Shown here in pieces: positions 16,134 to 24,570 of a stretch of DNA of 64,000 nucleotides. Made by a program: the position numbers and the translations under genes. The stretch spans positions 6,729-70,728 of the forward strand of contig CABUHY010000012.1 in assembly GCA_902491475.1 (NCBI GenBank), in the 5' to 3' direction. Numbering within the stretch: the stretch's first letter is position 1; the number at the start of each line of letters is the position of its first letter. The notes below the pieces were generated by a model. The model saw only the letters and a program-made list of their open reading frames with translations, did not search any database and had not been told where the DNA came from. The DNA comes from an uncultured Eubacteriales bacterium (GTDB lineage Bacteria > Bacillota > Clostridia > Oscillospirales > Acutalibacteraceae).

Positions 16134-16338
16134 GTGAAATGCCGCACTTTGTTCGGCGTGATATTTTTGCTTTCGCAAAAGTGATATTGCGCCGCCGGCG
16201 CAGTGATATTATATTCGCCTCTTTAACTGCCGTAAGGCAATATCACTCGGCTGAAAGCCGAATATCACTGCGAAACAATATAACTCGCCGCAAGGCGAAT
16301 ATAACTGAAAAGCCGTTTGCGTGAGCAAACGGCTTTTC
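16134..16338. repeat. Hairpin array with complementary spacers, long copy
   Basis: The left half has short hairpins separated by GTGATATT: GCCG...CGGC, TTTTGCTTTCGCAAAA, GCGCCGCCGGCGC. The right half has hairpins separated by AATATCACT or AATATAACT: GCCGTAAGGC, CGGCTGAAAGCCG, GCGAAAC, CGCCGCAAGGCG. GTGATATT is the reverse complement of AATATCAC, so the two halves could pair through their spacers while each hairpin folds locally. The array ends in a 14-bp hairpin (16307-16338, arm GAAAAGCCGTTTGC), two bases from the tRNA-Ala 3' end, where it probably serves as that gene's terminator on the minus strand. Confidence 0.85.
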
Positions 16339-16339
16339 G

Positions 16340-16415
16340 TGGTGGACCTGATCGGATTCGAACCGACGACCCCCACAATGCGAATGTGGTGCGCTCCCAG
16401 CTGCGCTACAGGCCC
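16340..16415 (-). tRNA. tRNA-Ala (anticodon CGC)
   Basis: On the minus strand the acceptor GGGCCTG pairs with CAGGTCC and includes the G3-U70 wobble that identifies alanine tRNAs, followed by discriminator A and encoded CCA (16340-16342). The anticodon stem CCACA/TGTGG encloses TTCGCAT, anticodon CGC at 16380-16382. The T-loop reads GGTTCGAATCC. Confidence 0.95.
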
Positions 16416-16435
16416 ATATGCAATTAACAGGGTAT

Positions 16436-16464
16436 ATTATAGTACCAAGCTCGGAATTTGTCAA
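16436..16464 (-). promoter_or_regulatory. Promoter of tRNA-Ala
   Basis: On the minus strand TTGACA (16459-16464) and TATAAT (16436-16441) are both perfect and spaced by 17 bases, 20 bases upstream of the tRNA. Confidence 0.9.
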
Positions 16465-16472
16465 TTGCTTGC

Positions 16473-16501
16473 TTGACATTCTTTGTTTAATATTATAAAC
16501 T
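16473..16501 (+). promoter_or_regulatory. Probable promoter of glyS
   Basis: TTGACA at 16473-16478 is perfect. The -10 at the usual spacing is TAAACT (16496-16501), with TATAAA two bases earlier at a 15-base spacing. It diverges from the tRNA-Ala promoter, with the -35 boxes 8 bases apart. Confidence 0.5.
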
Positions 16502-16543
16502 TAATTGTTACTATTTATATTTTTATCTGTAAGGAATGATACT

Positions 16544-17947
16544 ATGATGAAAAACACTGAAAAAACACTTGAAAAGCTTGTCTCTTTAAGTAAGGCAAGG
16601 GGTTTCGTTTTTCCGGGAAGTGAGATTTACGGCGGTCTTGCGAACACTTGGGACTACGGCCCTCTCGGTGTTGAAATTAAAGAAAACATCAAAAGAGCCT
16701 GGAGAAAGAAATTCATTCAGGAGAACAAATACAATGTCGGACTTGATTCCGCTATCCTTATGAATCCGCAGACTTGGGTGGCTTCGGGACACCTCGGCGG
16801 ATTTTCCGACCCGCTTATGGACTGCTGCGAATGTAAAACACGCCACAGAGCCGACAATCTTATCGAAGAGTTTGACGGCACGAATGTTGCGGGCTGGACA
16901 AACGAGCAGATGACCGACTACATCAACGAGCACAATATTCCCTGCCCGAACTGCGGAAAGCACAATTTTACCGACATCCGTCAGTTTAACCTTATGTTCA
17001 AGACTTTCCAGGGAGTTACGGAGGACTCAACATCTGAAATTTATCTCCGCCCCGAGACCGCTCAGGGCATTTTCGTAAACTTCCAGAATGTTCAGAGAAC
17101 AACAAGAAGAAAAGTGCCGTTCGGTATCGCACAGGTAGGTAAATCGTTCAGAAACGAAATCACTCCCGGTAAGTTCATATTCCGTGTGCGTGAATTTGAA
17201 CAGATGGAGCTTGAATTTTTCTGCAAGCCCGGCACCGACCTTGAATGGTTTGATTATTGGAGAGGCTTCTGCCGTGACTGGCTCTATTCTCTCAACATCA
17301 AGCCCGAAAATCTCCGTTTGCGTGACCATGACCCCGAGGAGCTTTGCTTCTACTCAAAGGCTACAACGGACTTTGAGTATATGTTCCCTTTCGGCTGGGG
17401 CGAGCTTTGGGGCGTTGCGGACAGAACCGACTACGACCTTACCCAGCACATCAAGACAAGCGGCAAGTCGCTTGAATATTTTGACCCGACGACAAATGAA
17501 AAATATGTTCCCTATGTTATCGAGCCCTCGCTCGGCGTAGAGCGTCTTTTCCTTGCGCTTCTTACCGAGGCGTATGACGAGGAAGTCGTTGACGCAGAGA
17601 AGAATGATATAAGAATCGTTATGCATTTCCATCCGGCAATCGCTCCCGTCAAGGCTGCAATTCTTCCGCTTTCCAAGAAGCTCGGCGACAAGGCGGACGA
17701 AATTTATCAGGAGCTTTCAAAGCACTTCAATGTCGAATATGACGACGCAGGCTCAATAGGTAAGAGATACCGCCGTCAGGACGAAATCGGCACACCGTTC
17801 TGCATTACCGTTGACTTTGAGACGGTAGGTGACGACAATGCGCCCGCAGACAACTGCGTAACAGTCCGTGACAGAGACACTATGGAGCAGGTAAGAATGC
17901 CTATCTCCGAGCTTGTTGATTACATTTCCGAGAAGATTGAGTTTTAA
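16544..17947 (+). CDS. glyQS: Glycine--tRNA ligase, single-chain class II
   Basis: This is the dimeric (alpha2) glycyl-tRNA synthetase used by many Gram-positive bacteria, charging tRNA-Gly with glycine. The 467-residue protein has the N-terminal signature RGFVFPGSEIYGGLANTWDY, motif 2 in FRNEITPG with FRVREFEQMELEFF, motif 3 near PSLGVERLFLALL, and a C-terminal anticodon-binding domain with YDDAGSIGKRYRRQDEIGTP. ATG 16544 with AAGGA about 9 bases upstream fits the family start; a longer frame from 16505 begins inside the promoter region. No T-box leader is visible in the short upstream gap. Confidence 0.95.
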   Translation: MMKNTEKTLEKLVSLSKARGFVFPGSEIYGGLANTWDYGPLGVEIKENIKRAWRKKFIQENKYNVGLDSAILMNPQTWVASGHLGGFSDPLMDCCECKTRHRADNLIEEFDGTNVAGWTNEQMTDYINEHNIPCPNCGKHNFTDIRQFNLMFKTFQGVTEDSTSEIYLRPETAQGIFVNFQNVQRTTRRKVPFGIAQVGKSFRNEITPGKFIFRVREFEQMELEFFCKPGTDLEWFDYWRGFCRDWLYSLNIKPENLRLRDHDPEELCFYSKATTDFEYMFPFGWGELWGVADRTDYDLTQHIKTSGKSLEYFDPTTNEKYVPYVIEPSLGVERLFLALLTEAYDEEVVDAEKNDIRIVMHFHPAIAPVKAAILPLSKKLGDKADEIYQELSKHFNVEYDDAGSIGKRYRRQDEIGTPFCITVDFETVGDDNAPADNCVTVRDRDTMEQVRMPISELVDYISEKIEF

Positions 17948-17967
17948 CGGATACAGGAGGCGGTGTT

Positions 17968-18930
17968 ATGACGGAGATAACGGGTAAGAAGTTATTTCTT
18001 GTGGTAAATCCTGTTTCGGGCAAAAAGCTTGCAAAACAGTATGCAAAAGGTATGATTGAGAGGTTCGGCGAGGCAGGCTTCGTCGTTACTTCGGTATATA
18101 CTCAAAAAAACGAAAACGCCTATGAAATCGTCAGGAAAAGAGGCACGGAATTCGACCTCATAGTCTGCGTAGGCGGCGACGGAACTCTTAAAGAGACCGT
18201 TTGCGGAGTTATGGAACTTAAAAAGGATATTCCGATAGGTTATATCCCGATGGGCTCGACAAACGATTTCGCACATTCGATAGGAATACCGACAAAGGTT
18301 GAAAAGGCTGTCGAAAATGTTATAAACGGCGAGCCGAGACCCGTTGATATGGGTACCTTCGGCGACAACACATTTGTTTATGTCGCAGGTTTCGGCAACT
18401 TTACGGCTATATCGTATTCCGCAAGTCAGAAGCTTAAAAACATATTCGGCAAAAACGCTTATTATCTCAACGCCGTGGGCGAATTCTTCAAAATGAAGGG
18501 CTACCATGCAAGAGTTGAGGCGGACGGCGAGGTGTTTGAGGGCGACTATTTCTACGGCGAGGCGTCCAACTCATATTCCGTCGGCGGTATGCCCGTATTA
18601 CATAACATGGGCGTCAGGTTTGACGACGGCAAGCACGAGCTTATACTTGTTGAGATGTTTAAGTCTCCCGCCGATTTGCTCTCGCTTGTGCACGATATGC
18701 TTCATAAAACGGTGGCAAAGAACAAGCTTGTTACTTTCCGCCACTGCGACAAGATAGATTTCCATTTTGACGACCCGACGGCGTTTACGCTTGACGGCGA
18801 GTTCGGCGGCGACCAAACCGATGTTACGGTGCGGACAATCAAGCACGCAGTAAACATCATTACGGAAAATCCGCTGCCCGTCGAGGAGGATAACTCCGAG
18901 CTTCCCGAAAAGGAAGAAGCTACGGTTTAA
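17968..18930 (+). CDS. Diacylglycerol/lipid kinase family protein (YegS/DgkB-like)
   Basis: This 320-residue soluble lipid kinase has VNPVSGKK at the N-terminus, the nucleotide-binding GGDGTLKETV and PMGSTNDFAHS motifs of the DAGK catalytic fold, and a C-terminal beta domain ending with LDGEFGG. Relatives phosphorylate diacylglycerol or related lipids using ATP, recycling diacylglycerol from lipoteichoic acid synthesis. The exact lipid is not predictable. It follows glyS by 20 bases with GGAGG at about 17956 and is probably co-transcribed. A clear terminator follows. Confidence 0.87.
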   Translation: MTEITGKKLFLVVNPVSGKKLAKQYAKGMIERFGEAGFVVTSVYTQKNENAYEIVRKRGTEFDLIVCVGGDGTLKETVCGVMELKKDIPIGYIPMGSTNDFAHSIGIPTKVEKAVENVINGEPRPVDMGTFGDNTFVYVAGFGNFTAISYSASQKLKNIFGKNAYYLNAVGEFFKMKGYHARVEADGEVFEGDYFYGEASNSYSVGGMPVLHNMGVRFDDGKHELILVEMFKSPADLLSLVHDMLHKTVAKNKLVTFRHCDKIDFHFDDPTAFTLDGEFGGDQTDVTVRTIKHAVNIITENPLPVEEDNSELPEKEEATV

Positions 18931-18947
18931 CGGTTTTGATTTTAATT

Positions 18948-18976
18948 CCCCTTGCAACAGCAAGGGGGATTTTTTG
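18948..18976 (+). terminator. Intrinsic terminator after lipid kinase gene
   Basis: CCCCTTGC (18948-18955) pairs with GCAAGGGG (18960-18967) around AACA, followed by GATTTTTT. Confidence 0.85.
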
Positions 18977-18990
18977 TCGGAAAAAGAATG

Positions 18991-19096
18991 TTAGCCGACT
19001 AAATATTAACAATATTTGAACAATTAAAATATCTGTTGACATATAAAAATTTTTGAGATAAAATTATTCAACCGATTAAATATAAATCGGCTAAAT
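18991..19096 (+). promoter_or_regulatory. marR-ABC operon promoter with repeated operator half-sites
   Basis: A promoter, TTGACA (19036-19041) and TAAAAT (19059-19064), has 17-base spacing. Overlapping the expected start site is the palindrome CCGATTAAATATAAATCGG (19072-19090), extended by CTAA. A related half-site, TTAGCCGACTAAATATT, lies at 18991-19007 upstream of the -35. The shared TTAGCCGA core on both sides of the promoter makes this a good candidate for autoregulation by the MarR protein. Confidence 0.75.
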
Positions 19097-19115
19097 TATA
19101 ATTTGAGGAAGTAAT

Positions 19116-19601
19116 ATGTTTGAGTTAAAGGAATTAACACATTCTTTTATCAGACTTGAATGTGCCAAGCGCTTTACAATGCACAATATGCTCAAGGACA
19201 GCGGTGTGTACTTCGGTCAGCCGCCCATTCTTGACTTTTTGGAGAAGAACGGCGAGTGCACGCAAAACGAGCTTGCCAAGGCGCTGGAGGTTTCGCCCGC
19301 ATCAATTGCGGTGTCTGTGAAAAGGATGCAGAAAAACGGAGTCGTCGAAAAAATTGCGGACGACAACGATTTGAGGTGCAACAGAATATCCCTTACCGAA
19401 AAGGGCAGGGAATTGACAACCGAAATGCACCGCAAATTTGACCAGGTTGACAAGATGATGTTTGCGGGCTTTGATAACGAAGAGCTTGTCGAGCTTAAAA
19501 TGTATCTTGACAGGATTTACAACAACCTTTCGTTTGACGAAAACGAAAAGGGTTGTGCCTTAAAGCCCGAAAACAAAAGGAACGGAGGGGATAACCGATG
19601 A
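19116..19601 (+). CDS. MarR-family transcriptional regulator
   Basis: The 161-residue protein has the MarR winged helix: NGECTQNELAKALEVSPASIAVSVKRMQKNGVVEK as recognition region, followed by the DDNDLRCNRISLTEKGRELT wing. MarR proteins are usually repressors released by small aromatic or toxic ligands. It is the first gene of an operon with two ABC exporter half-transporters; its stop overlaps the next start by 4 bases. The operator-like repeats upstream suggest it controls its own operon. Confidence 0.88.
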   Translation: MFELKELTHSFIRLECAKRFTMHNMLKDSGVYFGQPPILDFLEKNGECTQNELAKALEVSPASIAVSVKRMQKNGVVEKIADDNDLRCNRISLTEKGRELTTEMHRKFDQVDKMMFAGFDNEELVELKMYLDRIYNNLSFDENEKGCALKPENKRNGGDNR

Positions 19602-21367
19602 TAAAACTGCTTAAATATTCAAAGAAGTATATCTTTTATACAATCATAAGTCCGTTGCTTATGATAGGCGAGGTTATATTTGAACTGCTTATTCCGCAGG
19701 TTATGGCTGATATTGTCGAGACGATACGCCTTACCGAAACTGCGGACCCGGTTGCACAGCAGGCGGCGATACAGACAATATTCTCCCTCGGCGGAAAAAT
19801 GCTTGCTTTCGCACTGTGCTCGCTTTTCTGCGGCGCTATGGCGGCAAGGCTCGCTTCCGTTGCGGGTATGGGCTTCGGCGCAGGTATAAGAAGCGCCCTT
19901 ATTGAAAAGGTGCAGACCTTCTCGTTCTCGAATATCGACAGGTTCTCAACAGCGTCGCTTATCACGAGAATGACAACGGATATAAATACGGTTCAGAATA
20001 CATTCCTGATGCTTATCAGAGGCTTGTTCAGAGCGCCGATAATGCTTGTTACGGCGTTGGTTATCTGTATCCGTAAGAGCAAGCAGGTTACAAGCGTGTT
20101 CGGCGTCGTACTGCCGATAATCTTAATCGTTCTTGCGGTTGCGGGACCGATATTCATAAAGCGCTTCAAGGCTATGCTTAAAAAGTTCGACGGCTTCAAC
20201 GCTTCCATACAGGAAAACCTTATGAATATCAGAGTCGTAAAGTCGTTTGTCAGAACGGGCTATGAGAAAAAGAAATTCAAGACCGCAAACGACGACCTTT
20301 ACAACGCTTCGGTATATGCCGAAAGGCTTATGATTCTCGGCGAGCCCATGCTTATGATTTTGCTCTATGCGACAATCCTTGCGGTGCTTATCGTATCGAC
20401 AAAGGTAGTTGCAAGCGGAGATTTGCTCGTAGGCGAATTTACGGCGATATTCACTTATATAATGCAGATTATCATGAGCTTCCTTATGACGATTGCGATG
20501 CTCGCACAGTTCTTTATGTCGGAGGCGAGTGCAAAGCGTATTTCCGAAGTTCTTAATGAAGAACCCGACATCAAGGACCCCGAAAACGGTCTTGAAACCG
20601 TTAAGGACGGCAGCGTTGAGTTCAAAAATGTTTCGTTCTGCTATAATGAGGGCAAGAACATCATAAACAACGCTTCGTTTAAGATAAACAGCGGCGAAAT
20701 GATAGGCATTATGGGTGCGACGGGCAGCTCAAAGTCCTCGCTTGTTCAGCTTATCGCAAGACTTTACGACGCAACGGACGGCGAGGTTATCGTCGGTGGC
20801 GAAGATGTTAAGAATTACAAATTACATTCGCTTCGTGAAGAGGTAAGTATGGTTCTTCAGAAGAATGTTCTTTTCTCGGGAACGATTGCGGAGAACCTGC
20901 GTTGGGGCAAAAAGGACGCAACCGACGAAGAGGTTCGCAGAGCTTGCAAAATCGCAGACGCGGACGACTTCGTTTCGTCTTTCCCCGACGGATATAACAC
21001 CGACCTCGGACAGGGCGGCGTAAATGTATCGGGCGGACAGAAGCAGAGACTTTGTATTGCAAGGGCGATACTGAAATCGCCGAAAATACTTATTCTCGAC
21101 GACTCGACAAGTGCGGTTGACTCCGCTACCGACGCAAGAATACGCCAAGGCTTGAGACAGAGCCTGCCCGACACGACAAAGATTATAATCGCACAGAGAG
21201 TTTCTTCGATTTCCGACTGCGACAAGATAATCATTCTTGATAACGGAACGGTAAACGATATAGGAACACACGAAGAGCTCCTTGAAAGAAATGAAATTTA
21301 CCGTGATGTATATACTTCTCAGCAAAAGGGCACGGATGATTTTGACGAAATGGGAGGTGAGCGATAA
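19598..21367 (+). CDS. ABC exporter half-transporter, degenerate ATPase site (BmrC-like)
   Basis: This 589-residue protein has an N-terminal six-helix exporter domain and a C-terminal nucleotide-binding domain. The Walker A is GATGSSKS (373-380), with Ser in place of the usual Gly before the Lys. The signature is VSGGQKQR, and Walker B is ILILDD (D501-D502), with Asp where the catalytic Glu normally lies. Such changes are typical of the degenerate half of heterodimeric multidrug exporters of the BmrCD/LmrCD type. The partner with a canonical site is encoded next, overlapping by one base (TAATG). The substrate is unknown; drugs or lipids are likely from family and MarR control. Confidence 0.88.
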   Translation: MIKLLKYSKKYIFYTIISPLLMIGEVIFELLIPQVMADIVETIRLTETADPVAQQAAIQTIFSLGGKMLAFALCSLFCGAMAARLASVAGMGFGAGIRSALIEKVQTFSFSNIDRFSTASLITRMTTDINTVQNTFLMLIRGLFRAPIMLVTALVICIRKSKQVTSVFGVVLPIILIVLAVAGPIFIKRFKAMLKKFDGFNASIQENLMNIRVVKSFVRTGYEKKKFKTANDDLYNASVYAERLMILGEPMLMILLYATILAVLIVSTKVVASGDLLVGEFTAIFTYIMQIIMSFLMTIAMLAQFFMSEASAKRISEVLNEEPDIKDPENGLETVKDGSVEFKNVSFCYNEGKNIINNASFKINSGEMIGIMGATGSSKSSLVQLIARLYDATDGEVIVGGEDVKNYKLHSLREEVSMVLQKNVLFSGTIAENLRWGKKDATDEEVRRACKIADADDFVSSFPDGYNTDLGQGGVNVSGGQKQRLCIARAILKSPKILILDDSTSAVDSATDARIRQGLRQSLPDTTKIIIAQRVSSISDCDKIIILDNGTVNDIGTHEELLERNEIYRDVYTSQQKGTDDFDEMGGER

Positions 21368-23262
21368 TGCCGGGACCGAATAACAGAGCGCCGATGCAGA
21401 AGCCGTCGGACACCAAGGGAACCGTTAAAAGGCTTATAAAATATATCGGTAAACAAAAATCGTTGCTTGTCGGAATGATAGTGTTCGTCATTATAAGCTC
21501 GCTTGCAACAGTTTCGGCTTCTATTTTCATTCAGCCGATAGTCGATGATTTGCTCATCCCCGCAGTAGGTCAGGAATTTTCGTGGGCGCTGTTCAAGCCC
21601 GTGACAAAGATACTCGTACTGCTTGTCTGCGTTGCGATTGTAGGCGCAGGCGCTTCGTACGGAAAATCGAGATGCTCGGTTTATCTTACGCAAAAAACGC
21701 TCAACAGCCTGAGAAAGGATTTGTTCGATTCTATTGAGGATTTGCCGATAAGCTTCTTTGACTCAAGACCCAACGGCGAGATTATGAGCCGTTTTACGAA
21801 CGATGTCGAGTCGCTCAGAGCGTTTTTGAGCCAGGGCTTAACGCAGCTCATTTCTTCATCTATTACCATAATCGGTTCGTTCTGCATTATGCTTTATTAC
21901 AGCTGGAAGCTTACAATCCTTGTAGTACTTATGGTTTTGGTAATGCTCCTGCTCATAAAGGTGCTCGGTAAAAAGAGCTCCTACTACTTCAAGAAGCAGC
22001 AGAAAGAATTGGGCGAGGTAAACGGTTATATCGAGGAAATCATCGAGGGTCAAAAGGTCGTTAAGGTGTTTAACCACGAGGAAGAGGTAACGGAGCATTT
22101 CAAGGGTATAAACGAAGAGCTTCGCAAGGCTTCAACGGGCGCGAACACATTTGCAAGCATTCTTATGCCCCTTATGAACAACCTTTCATATGTAAACTAT
22201 GCCATTACGGCGGCTCTCGGCGGCGTGCTTGCGGTTAAGGGCTTTATGACCGCAGGCGGAATAGTTGCTTTCCTTACAAACTCAAGAAACTTCTCACAGC
22301 CGATAACCCAGGTGTCACAGCAGTTCAACAACGCAATTTCAGCCATTGCCGGTGCGGAGAGAATTTTTGAGTATATCGACGAAAAGCCCGAGGTTGACGA
22401 CGGCTATGTAACGCTCGTAAATGCAAAATTCAACGAAAACGGCGAGCTTGAAGAGTGCGCCGAGCACACGGGTATTTGGGCGTGGAAGCATCAGCATACC
22501 GCCGACGGCACTGTAACTTACAGGCAGTTAAAGGGCGATGTTGAATTTGAAAATGTCACATTCAGCTATGACGGCAAAAAGACCGTACTCAAAAATATTT
22601 CGCTTTACGCAAAGCCCGGTCAGAAAATTGCCTTTGTCGGCTCGACGGGCGCAGGCAAGACCACAATCACAAACCTGCTTAACAGATTTTATGAGATTGA
22701 CGACGGCAAGATAAGATATGACGGTATCAACATCAAGAAGATAAAGAAAGACGATTTAAGGCGTTCGCTCTCAATGGTTCTTCAGGATACGCACCTGTTT
22801 ACGGGTACGGTTGAGGACAATATCAGATACGGTAACCTTGATGCAACGCATGAGCAGATAGTCGAAGCGGCTAAGCTTGCCAACGCACATTCGTTTATTA
22901 TGGCGCTTGAAAACGGCTACGATACCGTGCTCACGGGCGACGGCGCAAACCTTTCGCAGGGTCAGCGTCAGCTTTTGAGCATTGCGAGAGCCGCAGTTGC
23001 CGACCCACCCGTACTTGTTCTTGACGAGGCGACAAGCTCCATCGACACAAGGACGGAGAAGCTCATAGAGCAGGGCACGGATAAATTGATGCAGGGCAGA
23101 ACGGTATTTGTTATTGCACACAGACTGTCAACCGTCCGCAATTCAAACGCAATAATGGTGCTTGAACACGGCGAGATAATCGAGCGAGGCGACCATGAGG
23201 ATTTGCTCAAGCAGAGGGGCAGATACTATCAGCTTTACACGGGACAGTTCGAGCTGTCATAA
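21367..23262 (+). CDS. ABC exporter half-transporter, canonical ATPase site (BmrD-like)
   Basis: The 631-residue partner of the preceding gene has a six-helix exporter domain and a nucleotide-binding domain with Walker A GSTGAGKT (425-432), signature LSQGQRQ and Walker B VLVLDEATS with catalytic E554. An insertion of about 40 residues (around NGELEECAEHTGIWAW) lies between the transmembrane and ATPase domains, as in BmrD/YheH-type subunits. The two half-transporters should form an asymmetric dimer in the cytoplasmic membrane. A GC-rich palindrome, not a classical terminator, follows the stop. Confidence 0.88.
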   Translation: MPGPNNRAPMQKPSDTKGTVKRLIKYIGKQKSLLVGMIVFVIISSLATVSASIFIQPIVDDLLIPAVGQEFSWALFKPVTKILVLLVCVAIVGAGASYGKSRCSVYLTQKTLNSLRKDLFDSIEDLPISFFDSRPNGEIMSRFTNDVESLRAFLSQGLTQLISSSITIIGSFCIMLYYSWKLTILVVLMVLVMLLLIKVLGKKSSYYFKKQQKELGEVNGYIEEIIEGQKVVKVFNHEEEVTEHFKGINEELRKASTGANTFASILMPLMNNLSYVNYAITAALGGVLAVKGFMTAGGIVAFLTNSRNFSQPITQVSQQFNNAISAIAGAERIFEYIDEKPEVDDGYVTLVNAKFNENGELEECAEHTGIWAWKHQHTADGTVTYRQLKGDVEFENVTFSYDGKKTVLKNISLYAKPGQKIAFVGSTGAGKTTITNLLNRFYEIDDGKIRYDGINIKKIKKDDLRRSLSMVLQDTHLFTGTVEDNIRYGNLDATHEQIVEAAKLANAHSFIMALENGYDTVLTGDGANLSQGQRQLLSIARAAVADPPVLVLDEATSSIDTRTEKLIEQGTDKLMQGRTVFVIAHRLSTVRNSNAIMVLEHGEIIERGDHEDLLKQRGRYYQLYTGQFELS

Positions 23263-23275
23263 AATATCTTACGGT

Positions 23276-23298
23276 ATGGCGGGGCTTGCTCCCGCCAT
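23276..23298. repeat. Solitary palindromic repeat unit
   Basis: ATGGCGGG (23276-23283) pairs with CCCGCCAT (23291-23298) around GCTTGCT. It is a single short version of the GC-rich palindrome that ends the dispersed elements at 7.8-8.0, 14.1 and 40.6 kb. It lacks a T-run. Confidence 0.7.
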
Positions 23299-23324
23299 AT
23301 TGCATATCACGGCGGGTCTTGTTG

Positions 23325-23353
23325 TTTACAAATAAATACCGTTGTGATAAAAT
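23325..23353 (+). promoter_or_regulatory. Promoter of the aminotransferase gene
   Basis: TTTACA at 23325-23330 and TAAAAT at 23348-23353 are spaced by 17 bases. A transcript from here excludes an alternative start codon at 23344. Confidence 0.65.
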
Positions 23354-23382
23354 ATCAAAAAAGCAAAAATTCAGGTGTGAAT

Positions 23383-24570
23383 ATGGATTATAAGTTTTCG
23401 GACAGAATTTCATCTCTTCAGCCGTCGGCGATAAGGGAAATACTCAAAGCGACCTCCGACCCGTCGGTAATTCCGTTTGCGGCGGGCAATCCGGATGTTG
23501 CGGCGTTCCCCGTTGACGATGTAAGAGTGATTTCAAAAAGAATATTTGACGAAATGCCCGTTACCGCTCTTCAGTACGGTATAACAGAGGGATATACTCC
23601 CTTGCGTGAACGCATAAAGGAATATGTCAAAAAAAGCAAGAATATAGGCAGAGATTTTGACAGCGTTATCATAACCTCGGGCGCAACGCAGATAATGGAC
23701 CTTATGACAAAGGTTTTCTGCAATTTCGGCGACACGGTAATATGCGAAACACCGTCGTTTATCGGCTCGCTCAACTGCTTCCGTTCATACGGCTGTAAGC
23801 TTAAAGGCGTACCCGTAGAGGCGGACGGTATGAACATAGAGGCACTTGAAAAAGCGCTTAAAGAGGGCGAAAATGTCAGATTTATCTATACAATAACCAA
23901 CTTCCAGAACCCGTCGGGCGTTACAATGAGCTTTGAAAAGAGAAAACAGGTTTACGCTCTTGCCAAAAAGTACGGCGTGCTCATTCTTGAGGATAACCCC
24001 TACGGCGATTTGAGAGTTGCGGGCGAGGATATTCCGACAATCAAGAGTATGGACGAGGACGGAATTGTCGTTTATGCAGGCTCTTTTTCAAAAATTCTTG
24101 CGCCGGGTATCCGTATCGGCTATATCGTTGCACCGTCGGAAATTATCGCAAAAATGACAGTCGGCAAGCAGGCGGCGGACACACATTCGACAATGTTCTC
24201 GCAAATTCTTGTTGACGAATGGATGAAAACCACGGATTTTGAAGCGCATATCGCAAAAATCAGAAAAATATATAAACGCAAGCTTGACCTTATGTGCTCG
24301 CTTATTGACGAAAAGCTCGGCGACTTTGTAAAATATGTCCGTCCCGAGGGCGGTCTGTTCGTATGGTGCGAGCTGCCCGAAAGCGTTGATATGCTCGACT
24401 TTGTCAAACGCTGTGTTGAAAATAAGGTTGCGGTTGTTCCCGGTACGGCGTTTACCGTTGAGGACGGCGAAAAGACAAACTGCTTCAGAATGAATTTCTC
24501 AACACCCACGGATGAAAAAATTGTCGAGGGTATGAATTTGATTGAAAAGGTAAAACAGAGCTATGTATAA
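23383..24570 (+). CDS. PLP-dependent aminotransferase, class I/II (2-aminoadipate aminotransferase-like)
   Basis: This 395-residue fold-type I enzyme resembles the LysN/MocR-catalytic-domain group. It has FAAGNPDVAAFP near the N-terminus, TSGATQIMDLMTKVF, NFQNPSGVTMS, the EDNPYGDLR Asp-containing loop that contacts the cofactor, and the PLP lysine K237 in GSFSKILAPGIRIGY. There is no N-terminal GntR domain, so it is an enzyme and not a MocR regulator. Substrates could be 2-aminoadipate, aromatic or branched amino acids. ATG 23383 with AGGTG upstream is the start. Its stop overlaps the next gene (rsmA) by 8 bases. Confidence 0.87.
   Translation: MDYKFSDRISSLQPSAIREILKATSDPSVIPFAAGNPDVAAFPVDDVRVISKRIFDEMPVTALQYGITEGYTPLRERIKEYVKKSKNIGRDFDSVIITSGATQIMDLMTKVFCNFGDTVICETPSFIGSLNCFRSYGCKLKGVPVEADGMNIEALEKALKEGENVRFIYTITNFQNPSGVTMSFEKRKQVYALAKKYGVLILEDNPYGDLRVAGEDIPTIKSMDEDGIVVYAGSFSKILAPGIRIGYIVAPSEIIAKMTVGKQAADTHSTMFSQILVDEWMKTTDFEAHIAKIRKIYKRKLDLMCSLIDEKLGDFVKYVRPEGGLFVWCELPESVDMLDFVKRCVENKVAVVPGTAFTVEDGEKTNCFRMNFSTPTDEKIVEGMNLIEKVKQSYV

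Noticed and set aside
16134..16338. Possible CRISPR array
   Set aside because: The regularly spaced hairpins look array-like, but the repeat is only 8-9 bases, the intervening units are palindromes and not unique spacers, and no cas gene is near.
16416..16543. Possible T-box leader for glyS
   Set aside because: The gap is too short and divided between two divergent promoters; no AGGGTGGNACCGCG-type T-box sequence is present.
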